A stretch of DNA of 28,132 nt, from positions 1 through 28,132 of IMG/VR virus record IMGVR_UViG_3300035162_000936; one strand, 5' to 3'. Made by a program: the position numbers and the translations under genes. Of this stretch, positions 8,397-17,300 are shown one piece after another (the first letter of the stretch is position 1; every line of letters begins with the position of its first letter). The stretch is from a virus. A model generated the notes under the pieces. That model saw only the letters and a program-made list of their open reading frames with translations, had not been told where the DNA came from and ran no database searches.

Positions 8397-9920
8397 ATGG
8401 CAGCATTAGGAACATATTGTTTTGATGGATTAAATTTTTCACAGGCCTCGGCTTTGTATACGGACTCAACCCTAACTACACTTTCGCCAGATGGTTGGTA
8501 TTCTCAATCAAACATTATAAGACAACAATTAAATGGTGTTTTATTAAATGCTCAACCATGTGGTACATGTTTAATTTCATGTGGTTCAGGTGTTGATGCA
8601 TCTTTTAGTAGTAATGGTTTTTTTAACGCTGACATTGATTTAGCGAATGACACTGGTGCGGTTATTTTATATTTTTATATGGGTAGTTCTATCCCTGACG
8701 GTGTACTAACAACATATAATGGTAGTACATATAATAGACTTACTTGTGAAGGAAACCACAATACTTATACAATAGTTGATGGCTCTAACACTCAAGTTGA
8801 TTATTCAGGAATTAACAATCAAGGCACTGGAAGAATTACTTATGTAGGTAATAGTAATACCTCTTTATTAAGTGACTCACCTTATAACACAACACCATCA
8901 GGTACTTGTACGTCTGGGGATAAACCTCAAAACTATACATATACTGGATCTTCATATGTAGCTCAAGGTACTTATGAAACAGTAACTGTGGCTTCAAACG
9001 AGATTGGAGTAAATCCAGGAGGAGCAAGTAGAGTTTTTACTATGGTTGTTCCTAAGACTTCTGCCAGTCCATCAACAATTAATTTGTTAATTGGCGCGCC
9101 TATGTGTGGAACATTTTTTAGATGGGAAGTAGATTGTCCAGTAGCTTTACCAAGCTTTACTGCCTCTGCGGCTCAAAGCACAACAGCTTGTGCGGCATCT
9201 ACAACAACATACTATTTTGCAAGAAACGCAACAGGAACATCTAATGCGTTTGTAGTTGATACAAATACAACTCCAAATGTAGGTAACTGGGTTTTTTCAG
9301 ACGCAAATGGTTCAACATATTTAAATGATACGTCTACTATACAGTATTACATAATAGCAAATACAACTGCAATCGGTGTAAGAAACGGTGTTGTTGTTTC
9401 GTCTGCTGCATGTTCTTCTTCAAATAGTTTAAGACTTACTGACTGTGTAACAAGTGACCCTTGGACAGCTACTAATACATACAATAATACAGTTGGAGAG
9501 GTTATACAATATAGAATTGGAAGCCCAGGTTCAGGAACAATATATTGTGGTACAGTAAGTCTTGTAAATCAATCAGGTGTTAATGACGCAACAATAGAGA
9601 ACGGTAATGTGTATGGTTGTGGTGACACAGTGCATTGTACGCCTACAAGTAATAACACCTCGTTTTTCGCTACATCAGGAACTACTACTCTAAATGACGG
9701 AACGTGTGGTAATACAACAGGTACACTATTATATCATAACGGAACTGGAACTTTACCTCAAGTTGGGGATACAATTTATTCAGGATCAACTTCTGGATCA
9801 TCAACGGTTACGTGGAGTAACTATAGAGGAATGGGTCCAGCTGACGTAGCAGATGGTGTTGTAACCACTGCAATAGTAAATGCATCAGGGGTTGTTCAAA
9901 CTACATATAATTGTCCATAA
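8397..9920 (+). CDS. Cys/Ser/Thr-rich adhesin-like tail protein with repeated modules (507 aa)
   Basis: The product is extremely rich in Ser, Thr, Asn and Gly. It has about 16 cysteines and very few Lys/Arg, unlike the other virion proteins here. The N-terminus (LYTDSTLTTLSPDGWYS, then QPCGTC) resembles modules in flavobacterial phage tail proteins. At least two internal modules (about residues 260-341 and 412-507) follow a common plan: a Cys, aromatic strands, P.VG..V.S, a Thr/Ser strand, then G.V and a closing Cys. The last is clearly related to the end of the neighbouring muzzle protein. No catalytic motif is visible. Candidate role: receptor-binding decoration or fibre attached to the muzzle. 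That is inference from composition, repeats and position. There is no signal peptide, so the cysteines would only oxidise after lysis if disulfides form. Confidence 0.75.
   Translation: MAALGTYCFDGLNFSQASALYTDSTLTTLSPDGWYSQSNIIRQQLNGVLLNAQPCGTCLISCGSGVDASFSSNGFFNADIDLANDTGAVILYFYMGSSIPDGVLTTYNGSTYNRLTCEGNHNTYTIVDGSNTQVDYSGINNQGTGRITYVGNSNTSLLSDSPYNTTPSGTCTSGDKPQNYTYTGSSYVAQGTYETVTVASNEIGVNPGGASRVFTMVVPKTSASPSTINLLIGAPMCGTFFRWEVDCPVALPSFTASAAQSTTACAASTTTYYFARNATGTSNAFVVDTNTTPNVGNWVFSDANGSTYLNDTSTIQYYIIANTTAIGVRNGVVVSSAACSSSNSLRLTDCVTSDPWTATNTYNNTVGEVIQYRIGSPGSGTIYCGTVSLVNQSGVNDATIENGNVYGCGDTVHCTPTSNNTSFFATSGTTTLNDGTCGNTTGTLLYHNGTGTLPQVGDTIYSGSTSGSSTVTWSNYRGMGPADVADGVVTTAIVNASGVVQTTYNCP
9630..9917 (+). 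repeat. Coding repeat, copy at the end of the adhesin-like gene
   Basis: This is the partner of the copy at 8128-8381. It aligns through the pattern CG, YH.G..TLP..GD..YS and the terminal ...CP. Similarity is at protein level; no long DNA identity is visible, so the duplication is old or was acquired from another phage. Confidence 0.65.
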
Positions 9921-9936
9921 AAATAAATAAATAAAT

Positions 9937-10752
9937 ATGTCTTTAAACTGCGAATCATATACATTATCATACAGCGAAACATCTAAAGGGTGGCCATCGT
10001 TTTACTCATTTGTTCCTGAATTTATGATAGGAATGAATAGTTATTTTTATAGTTTTAAGGGAGGTAATATATTTAGGCATAACACAGGAGCTGCACGTAA
10101 TACATATTATGGTCAGTATAGTAATTCTACTATAACAAGTGTGTTTAACCCAGAGCCTACTTTAAGTATTAAGTTATTTAAAACATTATCATACGAAGCA
10201 ACAACAACGGTAGTTGATAGCAATGAAGCAAGATGGGAGTGTACTCGACTACTTACAGATTTAACTGATGGTAACCCAGGGTCAATGTTGGAAACTTACT
10301 TTGAGGAAAAAGAAGGAGAGTGGTTTAGTTACCTTAGAACAAATGCTGGTACAGTAAACTGGAAACAACGTTCTGCAAATGGTGTAGGTGTATGTACAAA
10401 TGTAACTGGACCTAACACTGCAACTGTAGTTACTTTCGCAACACCTATTGGTTCATTACTAAATATTGGAGATACAGCATACGCAGCAACTTTAAATGCT
10501 GGAGTTGCGACTACAGCACCTATTTTAATAGGAGAAATTATTGCAAAATCAAGCACAAGTATTACTGTAAATGCTTCTCCAGGAGGAAGTACAGTTCCAA
10601 CGGTTGGACAGTTTATTATGTTTATAAAAAATGCGGTTGCAGAGTCTCATGGAGCGAGAGGATATTACTTAGAATTTAAGTTAGAGAACAACTCTACATC
10701 TCCAGTTGAACTGTTTGCCGTAGGAAGTAGTGTGATGAAAAGTTATCCATAG
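9937..10752 (+). CDS. Virion structural protein (271 aa), tail-tip associated candidate
   Basis: The N-terminal block SKGWPSFYSFVPEFMIGMNS, followed by YFYSFKGGNIFRHN, is a pattern I associate with a conserved virion protein family in Bacteroidota and marine phages ('GW.SFYSF.P....G.N...F.F..G...HN'). The middle (about residues 147-225) is a small beta-rich module with GSLLNIGDTAYA and SSTSITVNASPGG. The protein returns to a conserved end, FIMFIKNAVAESHGARGYYL then VGSSVMKSYP. No enzyme motif is seen. It follows the adhesin-like gene after a short A/T tract with three tandem AAAT units and ends just before a promoter, so it closes the tail operon. A part of the tail tip or muzzle is likely; the exact role is not known to me. 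Confidence 0.72.
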   Translation: MSLNCESYTLSYSETSKGWPSFYSFVPEFMIGMNSYFYSFKGGNIFRHNTGAARNTYYGQYSNSTITSVFNPEPTLSIKLFKTLSYEATTTVVDSNEARWECTRLLTDLTDGNPGSMLETYFEEKEGEWFSYLRTNAGTVNWKQRSANGVGVCTNVTGPNTATVVTFATPIGSLLNIGDTAYAATLNAGVATTAPILIGEIIAKSSTSITVNASPGGSTVPTVGQFIMFIKNAVAESHGARGYYLEFKLENNSTSPVELFAVGSSVMKSYP

Positions 10753-10754
10753 AA

Positions 10755-10768
10755 TTTTGTTATCTTTG
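10755..10768 (+). promoter_or_regulatory. Bacteroidota-type promoter (-7 element TATCTTTG) before the GNAT gene
   Basis: TTTTGTTATCTTTGT matches the two upstream promoter copies, with the TATCTTTG core at 10761-10768, 17 bases before the ATG at 10786. No hairpin terminator precedes it, so it would add internal transcription for the acetyltransferase and ejection-protein genes rather than insulate them. Confidence 0.72.
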
Positions 10769-10785
10769 TTATTAAATTATATCTA

Positions 10786-11193
10786 ATGGAATTTAATATA
10801 CGTAGGCTTAACGAAAATGATTGGGATACATTGGTGTCTTGGTGGGATGAATGGCCAGGTTGGCAAAACCCTCCTAAAGACTTTTTACCAGAAAATGGTA
10901 CAGGTGGTTTAATAGTAGAAAAAGATAATGTTCCTATTGTTGCAGGATTTATGTATTTCACAAATTCTGAAGGAGTTTTATTAGAGTGGATTGTGTCTAA
11001 CCCATCTTATAAAGATGATGACAGACAGGATGCTATTGAGTTTTTAATTCTTACTTGTGAAGAATACATAAAAGCTAACGGTAAAAAATATATATTTAGT
11101 ATTGGAAGAAACAAAAATTTAATTGAAACTCATAAAAAGTTAGGTTACCATGTGGATGAAAAAACATCTCATGAAATAATAAAAAAAATATAA
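10786..11193 (+). CDS. GNAT-type N-acetyltransferase-like protein (135 aa)
   Basis: Length and layout fit a compact GNAT fold. The N-terminal strand-helix is IRRLNENDWDTLVSWWDEWP. Beta strands GGLIVEKDNVPIVAGFMY and VLLEWIVSNPSY would build the central sheet, followed by a helix (QDAIEFLILTCEEYIKANG) and the C-terminal GNAT-like segment NLIETHKKLGYHVDEKT. The acetyl-CoA loop after the 'WIVSNP' strand is atypical: the expected R/Q-x-x-G-x-G/A glycines are replaced by Lys/Asp/Arg residues (KDDDRQD). Activity is therefore uncertain. The family's usual reaction is acetyl transfer from acetyl-CoA to an amine; the substrate here is unknown. It sits behind its own promoter and one base before the first ejection-protein gene, so a role in modifying a virion or host protein is possible (inference). 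Confidence 0.72.
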   Translation: MEFNIRRLNENDWDTLVSWWDEWPGWQNPPKDFLPENGTGGLIVEKDNVPIVAGFMYFTNSEGVLLEWIVSNPSYKDDDRQDAIEFLILTCEEYIKANGKKYIFSIGRNKNLIETHKKLGYHVDEKTSHEIIKKI

Positions 11194-11194
11194 T

Positions 11195-12082
11195 ATGGCA
11201 TTATTTACATCAATAGCAGCTGGTGTAGGATTAGCAATTTCAGCAACATCAGCTGGAATGAGTTTTTCTCAAGCAGCAAAGCAAAAAAAAATAGCATCAA
11301 AAGCTAATAAAGCAACTGATAGATTAATGAAGGAGGCTGAAAGAAAAGCTGAAGTTGAGTTTATGCAAAAACTTAATGTTCCTTTAGATGCTTATGATAG
11401 ACAAGAAGAGCGTAACATACAAAGTCAACAACAAAACATTGAGATGTTACAACAAGGTGACCCTCGTAATGTATTAGCTGGTTTAGGTTCTGTTGGAGCA
11501 GGAGCTACTAATTCAGCAGAACAAAACCGTATTGCTAAAGGAAAAGAATTATTTGCTTTACAACAAATGCAAGTTCAAGAGCAATCAGATATTAATCAAG
11601 ACGTTAAAGACCTGAAGGTTGGTGCAGCTGCCGATCAAAGCATGAGATCAAGAGATGCTCAAGAAGCGTCAGCAGCAGCTATGCAACAAGGTGTTGCATC
11701 AGTTGGTCAAGTTGTTCAAGGAGCTGCAAGTTTAGTGCCTTTATTTTCTAAAAGCGGAGCAGATAGAGCAGCCTCTAAAATGGCAGATGGTATATTTGGA
11801 GAAGACGCTACTGCGGTTGCAGCTGGAAAACAGTCTAATTTATCTACAACATCAGTAAATCAACCAGGTACAACAGCTGAAGGGCAAAAACAATATGCAG
11901 ATTACGTAGCAGCTGGAGATATGAAAAATGCAGCATTATTTGCTCCAACTTCAACAATACCTTTAGGTAGAAATCAAGTTATATCAAGATTGCAAGATGG
12001 AAGGTTTACGGATGATCAACTAAAAGCATATAGAAAGACTGGCGTATATGATCAATCTTTTTATGATATTTTAAATAGATAA
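11195..12082 (+). CDS. Candidate internal (ejected) virion protein, T7 gp14-like (295 aa)
   Basis: The N-terminus carries a hydrophobic Ala/Gly/Ser segment (about residues 3-26, SIAAGVGLAISATSAG) that could insert in a membrane. It is followed by long charged and Gln-rich helices (QSQQQNIEMLQQ, LQQMQVQEQSDINQD) with coiled-coil character. A second weakly hydrophobic stretch (about 170-185, VASVGQVVQGAASLVPLF) lies before a flexible C-terminal region. This layout is that of small internal core proteins of podoviruses such as T7 gp14, which are ejected and help form the channel through the cell envelope. Order also fits: small, medium and giant internal proteins follow one another here as in T7 gp14-15-16. 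No sequence identity with T7 is claimed. It lies one base after the GNAT stop. Confidence 0.62.
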   Translation: MALFTSIAAGVGLAISATSAGMSFSQAAKQKKIASKANKATDRLMKEAERKAEVEFMQKLNVPLDAYDRQEERNIQSQQQNIEMLQQGDPRNVLAGLGSVGAGATNSAEQNRIAKGKELFALQQMQVQEQSDINQDVKDLKVGAAADQSMRSRDAQEASAAAMQQGVASVGQVVQGAASLVPLFSKSGADRAASKMADGIFGEDATAVAAGKQSNLSTTSVNQPGTTAEGQKQYADYVAAGDMKNAALFAPTSTIPLGRNQVISRLQDGRFTDDQLKAYRKTGVYDQSFYDILNR

Positions 12083-12087
12083 ACAAC

Positions 12088-14322
12088 ATGGCAGAAGAAA
12101 CTTCAAGACCTTCAGGGGCTAATAAATATTCAGTTTACGCACAAAGAAGTGTAGATAGTACACAAGTTAATTGGAATGAAATATCAGGACAATTAGTTAA
12201 AGGCTTAGATACCATACGTGCTGAAAGGCAAGCTAAAAAAGATGAAATTGAAAAAGCTACTCAAGAGTCTATTGAACAACTTAGTCAAGTTCCTGAAACT
12301 GGTACACAAGAAGCAGCTTCTTTATTAATAAATGCAACATCCATGTCTGTTGAGGCTGTGAGGACTCAAAACAATTTAATGAAGCGTGGTTTAATTAGTC
12401 CTAAAGATAATATGCTTTTTATGCAACAGCAAAAAACTGGATATAAAAGTCTAAGTGCAGCTGTAAAGAATTGGGATGATTGGGCTGTTGAAGCTCGTAC
12501 AAGACTTGAAGACCCAAATATATCGTCAGGTAATTTAGAGACTTTTACTAATTTACAAACAGAAGCTTTAGGTAACTTAAGAAACAAAAAATTGTGGACT
12601 AACCCTACTAACGGTAAGATGCAGTTAGTGACAATGGGTAAAAACTCAAAAACTGGACTGTATGATGTAATGCCAGATTACGAAGCTCGAAAGCAAGACT
12701 ACCAAGATCCAAATCAGATAATGAATTTCATGAAGTATAAAAATGCTGGTGTTGATGTTAATGAGTTGGCAAAAAAACAAACAGCTAATATAGCTCAAAT
12801 TGTAACAGCTAATCGTGAAAGACTAACGGCTCTTGGAGGAGGAGGTGGTATTAATTCTTTTGATGATTTTAGACAATTAGGAGAATTTGGCAAGGATGAA
12901 AATGGAGGTGCAATTACTTACGATATGTGGAAGACTGATAACATTGATGCTATGGTTGGTGATATTACAGATACATCAAATCTTAATGCAGCAGAGATGT
13001 TAACAAATGCTGGGTATGCTTTTGCTCAGACAGAAAGCCAGTTTTTAGCAGAGAATAAAGGTAAAGATATATCAAAATGGATTAAAGTTGATATGTCTAC
13101 TGGGCAACCAGTTCCCGAAATGAAAGAAGCTCAAATGAAACAAGCGCGTAGACTTGCGGATGTTGCAATTGAAGCTCAAGTAAGTCACATTGTTAAATTG
13201 ACTGAAGGAAAAGGCGCTAAAGAAGCACAACAGCCAAATTCAGCTACTTTAGCACAACAAAAAGACGATAGTAAACTTATTGCGTTTATGGATGGTGTTA
13301 ACTCGTTAGTTTCAGATGACTCAAGTAAATTTGATGCAGAAGCTAATGATCGTATTGTTGCATTAAATAAAGACCAAACAGACCCAGCAAAAAGAATTGA
13401 TAGTATTGTAAGAGACGATGATGAAATCCTTATAACTTATCAAGATGGTACAGTAGAACCAATAAATAGATTAGATGATAGTGGTAATCCTAAACCTGCA
13501 AGAGTAATTTCTCAAGAGCTATGGAGATACGTAACAGATCAAGGAGATGATTCATTTAAATATGCAGCGGATCTTTATGCAAAAGAGCCAGGAGGTGGAT
13601 TTAGAAGTACTACAAGAACAGCGACAGCTGAAGAACAAACAAGCTTTTTAGCTAATAAAAGAGCTGTAGAAGCAGTAGGACCAGCTCCTACACTTCCAGA
13701 ATTGCCTGGAACTCCAACTCCAACTCAGATTAATGAAAATGCAGATAAATTTGAAAAAGAATCAAAAGAATATGCTTTAAAATTAAAAGCAGAAATTGAA
13801 GCACAAGGTAAAAAAGTAAGCGCTAATGATTTAAAAGACATAGAACGACAGATTCTTAATGGTGGGGATGCAAGTAAATATGCATCGTTAGCTCCTTTTA
13901 AAGAAATAAAATCATCTTCTGAAGTTGATATGGTAATGGGAGAAACTATGGTTTCACCAATTGGATTTATGAAAGAGAAATTAGATGATTATTTAGGTAA
14001 TTCAGATACTCAAAAACAAGTGCAAACTGCTTTTTCTGAAGTTTTCTCATATTTCTTACCTGATGAGTTTAAAAATGGTGCTAAATTAACATGGGACGAT
14101 AGTAAAAATCAAGTAATTATAACCTATAGAGATAAAAACAATAATGAAACTACATTACCAGCTATTCAAATGAGTGATAGTATGGGTAGCAGGACTTCAA
14201 CTTCAGCAGCAACTGAAATGATACGTAAAGCAGCAGTTGATGTTACGAATATAGAAAACAAAATTCGTCAATCAAGAAATAGAAAAGATACCAGAAAAAA
14301 AGCAAGAAAATTTAATGGATAA
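12088..14322 (+). CDS. Candidate internal/cargo virion protein (744 aa)
   Basis: This long, soluble, mostly helical protein has no signal peptide and no recognised catalytic motif. Features seen: an N-terminal charged helix (AERQAKKDEIEKATQESIEQ), a glycine run (residues ~250-255, GGGGG), a Pro/Thr-rich linker near residues 530-545 (PTLPELPGTPTPTQ) and a very basic C-terminal tail (RQSRNRKDTRKKARKF). Its place between the 295-residue membrane-active candidate and the giant 3045-residue protein, with an 8-base overlap with the latter (ATG at 14315 inside its end), suggests the middle member of an ejected protein set (T7 gp15-like position, crAss-like 'cargo'). This is inference from position and composition. 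I do not recognise the family with certainty. Confidence 0.68.
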   Translation: MAEETSRPSGANKYSVYAQRSVDSTQVNWNEISGQLVKGLDTIRAERQAKKDEIEKATQESIEQLSQVPETGTQEAASLLINATSMSVEAVRTQNNLMKRGLISPKDNMLFMQQQKTGYKSLSAAVKNWDDWAVEARTRLEDPNISSGNLETFTNLQTEALGNLRNKKLWTNPTNGKMQLVTMGKNSKTGLYDVMPDYEARKQDYQDPNQIMNFMKYKNAGVDVNELAKKQTANIAQIVTANRERLTALGGGGGINSFDDFRQLGEFGKDENGGAITYDMWKTDNIDAMVGDITDTSNLNAAEMLTNAGYAFAQTESQFLAENKGKDISKWIKVDMSTGQPVPEMKEAQMKQARRLADVAIEAQVSHIVKLTEGKGAKEAQQPNSATLAQQKDDSKLIAFMDGVNSLVSDDSSKFDAEANDRIVALNKDQTDPAKRIDSIVRDDDEILITYQDGTVEPINRLDDSGNPKPARVISQELWRYVTDQGDDSFKYAADLYAKEPGGGFRSTTRTATAEEQTSFLANKRAVEAVGPAPTLPELPGTPTPTQINENADKFEKESKEYALKLKAEIEAQGKKVSANDLKDIERQILNGGDASKYASLAPFKEIKSSSEVDMVMGETMVSPIGFMKEKLDDYLGNSDTQKQVQTAFSEVFSYFLPDEFKNGAKLTWDDSKNQVIITYRDKNNNETTLPAIQMSDSMGSRTSTSAATEMIRKAAVDVTNIENKIRQSRNRKDTRKKARKFNG

Positions 14323-17300
14323 ATTTACAGAGTTATATAGCTATTTAAAAGAAGAAGGGTTAACAGATTTATCTTCTGAAGAATTTAAAGATAAGTATGC
14401 GGCAGGAACTGCCAATAATACGGAATTATATTCTTATTTAAAAGATGAAGAGTTAACAGACTTAGATGCAGAAAAATTTAATGCTGTATATTTTCCTGCT
14501 TTAGAAAAAAAAAATCCAAACGAAAATTCTCAGCCAAATGTGGAGGAGGTTATTACGGATTCTACTACCGAAACTCCAGAGGTCGTAGATACTTCTGTGG
14601 ATTCTACCATAGTTGAAACACCTTTAAGTGACAATACTGTAGTAGATGTAGAGCAAGAAGACACCATGGTTACCGAGTACCCTGCATACGATGGTCGTGA
14701 GCAAGGTAAAGAATTTGATGACCCTATTACTTACGATTCAACAGACTCACAATTTGATCAATCTTTGGCTTTTGTAACTAAAGATTTAGTAGACAGGAAC
14801 GAAGAAGAGGTCGTTGATAGAATGAAGTATCATTTTGAAGATTACGGATTTGACTTTGAAGAAGGTGGTAGTGTGTTTGATGGAGTTGATGGTATGACTG
14901 TTACATCTAAAGATGACCCAACTAAAAGTATTAATGTAAATCTTGACCCATTTTTTAAAGATTTGTTTGGTGGTGAGTCAGGACCAGCACAAGAACTTAA
15001 AGAATTCTTAAAAGCCAACAGAAGAACTGACAGTAAAATGTCAGAACTAACAACTGGATACGATAGAAATAGAAAAAAATATTTTAGTCTTGAAGGAACA
15101 AAAGAGGATATAGCAGATGTTGAAAATACAGCTAAAGCCCTTAACACAAAATATAAAGTTTACTTAGACGCTCAGACTACACAAGAATCTGAAATGGATG
15201 TTTTGATGGGGCAGAGCCAAGAAATAAAAGCAACGCCTGAATGGCAAGTAAAATATCAAAATGCTTTAGCTAATGGAAAAAGATTACAGCAAACACGAAA
15301 CGTATTAGGAGATAATTTTAAGGAATACAAAAAACTTAAAACATTAGTTGACTCATCTGTCGGAAATTATATCGACATGAAAGAATCAAGTGATAGTACA
15401 TATCTTGGAGGGTTATATAATAATTTAGTTGGAACTGGTATTAGTGACAACCTTGCGGCTCTTTGGGGTGGTGTTGTTGATGGATATTACAAGGCAGTCC
15501 AGTCTGTAAACGAAGATTTTGGGATGACTCCTGAAGAAAAAAAAGATCGTTACATTGATATAGCAAGAGACCTTAAGTACCCAGTCCCTGAAAATATAGA
15601 GGATGAAGCTGTTTATAAAAAATGGTTAGATGGTTTGCAGGATCAAGGAATTGATGGTGAAGAAAAAGTAAAAGATGAAGATAGATTAAGAAATCTTTCT
15701 AAAGGTTTATTTTCTGAAGAAACTTTAGAACGACTTAAAGCTGATGGTTATGATTTAAGTAAACCAACACTAAACGGTAAGTTTTTTAATAAAAATCAAT
15801 CTGGATTAAATAAGTTTTTAAACGGTCAATACATTGACCTTCCTGATTATGCATATGATAAAACAAGAGGTGAAAGATTAAAAAGATTAGTCTTAGACCA
15901 AGAGGTAAAGGAAAATAAAAACCCACAAAAAGATTCTATTAAAAAATACTTTAATGAGATGCTGTCCCTGGATGATGTATCTGATGAGAAGTTTGCAAAA
16001 CAAAATAGAGATGGTATTATTGACATAGATACTCCGTTAGGAACAATTCCTGTAACTGAAGGGCTTACAGGTCTTTCTAAATCACTTCCGTCTGTATTGG
16101 TTTCATATTTATCAAGAGGTAAAATTGCTCCAGCTGTAGGCCTTGGAGCTGCTAAAAGAAATTTAATCGCAAGAGGTTTAGGGTTAACTACTAAAGGAGG
16201 GATAGCTCAAACTGTTTCGTTTTCATTATTACAGGCTGAAGCCATGAATGAAGAGATGAACAACGACCCTGACTTTAAGTATGTTACAGAGTCAGAAAGA
16301 AAAAATATTGTTATACCTACAGCTATTACAGTAGGTATATTAGAGCGTTTAGGTTTTAGACACTTAATAGGAAACAAGACTATAGTAACTGGTCTAATGA
16401 ATACGGTAACTAATATGTTACCTAAAGGAGCAACCGCAGTTATGTTTAGAAATACTATGAACAAGGTTGTGCAAAACAGAATTGCTAAAGGTCTTTTGTC
16501 TAATAAAGCAGTTAAAGCTACGATGACGTTTACTAATCGAGTTGCAAGAGCAACAGCGGCAGAAGCTGAAACAGGTGGACTACAGCAATTTGCTGAAATG
16601 GGTTATAAAGATGTGTGGAATAACATGAACAATAAGGAAATGTTTGACCAAACTAAATTTGATTTATGGTCTTTAGAGTTTTGGAAAACTATTGGGCATG
16701 CAGCGGCAGCAGAAGCTGTTGGTGGTTTTGTTATGGGTGTACCTGGAGCTGTAATTAACGCAGCCAAGAGAGGAAGCGAAGAGCTTATATCTGATGATAT
16801 GGTCGAGCTTTTTGATCAGATTGCTAATGATGGATTAACAAGAAAGGCTCATAAAACTCAATTAGACTTAGATGTAGCAGCAGGAACAAGAACTCAAAAA
16901 GATGTAGATCAAGAAATGTTAGACTTTGACACTTTAACAGGTGCATTAAAAGATCTTCCATCTGATATGGATTCAAATTCAAGAAAGAAAGGATTAATTT
17001 TAATTTTTGAGCAGCAAAAGTTAGAAGCTGAAATGGCTAAAATGAATAAGAATTTAAATTCTTATAAGACAAAAGAGGCAAGAGTAGAAGAAATAAAAGA
17101 ATCAATTGGTCAGTTAGGTACTGATCAAGCTCAAGCTAATACTAATTTAAAAAATGAAACTGAAGGAATTCAAGAATCTGTTTTAGTTACAGAAGAAGAT
17201 GCCACAAAATCTTTACAAGATAAGGGGGTGCAAAACCCTACAGTTGAACAAATAAAAACCGAACAAGATGCCTTACAAAAGCAAAGCACAGAGAGCCTGG

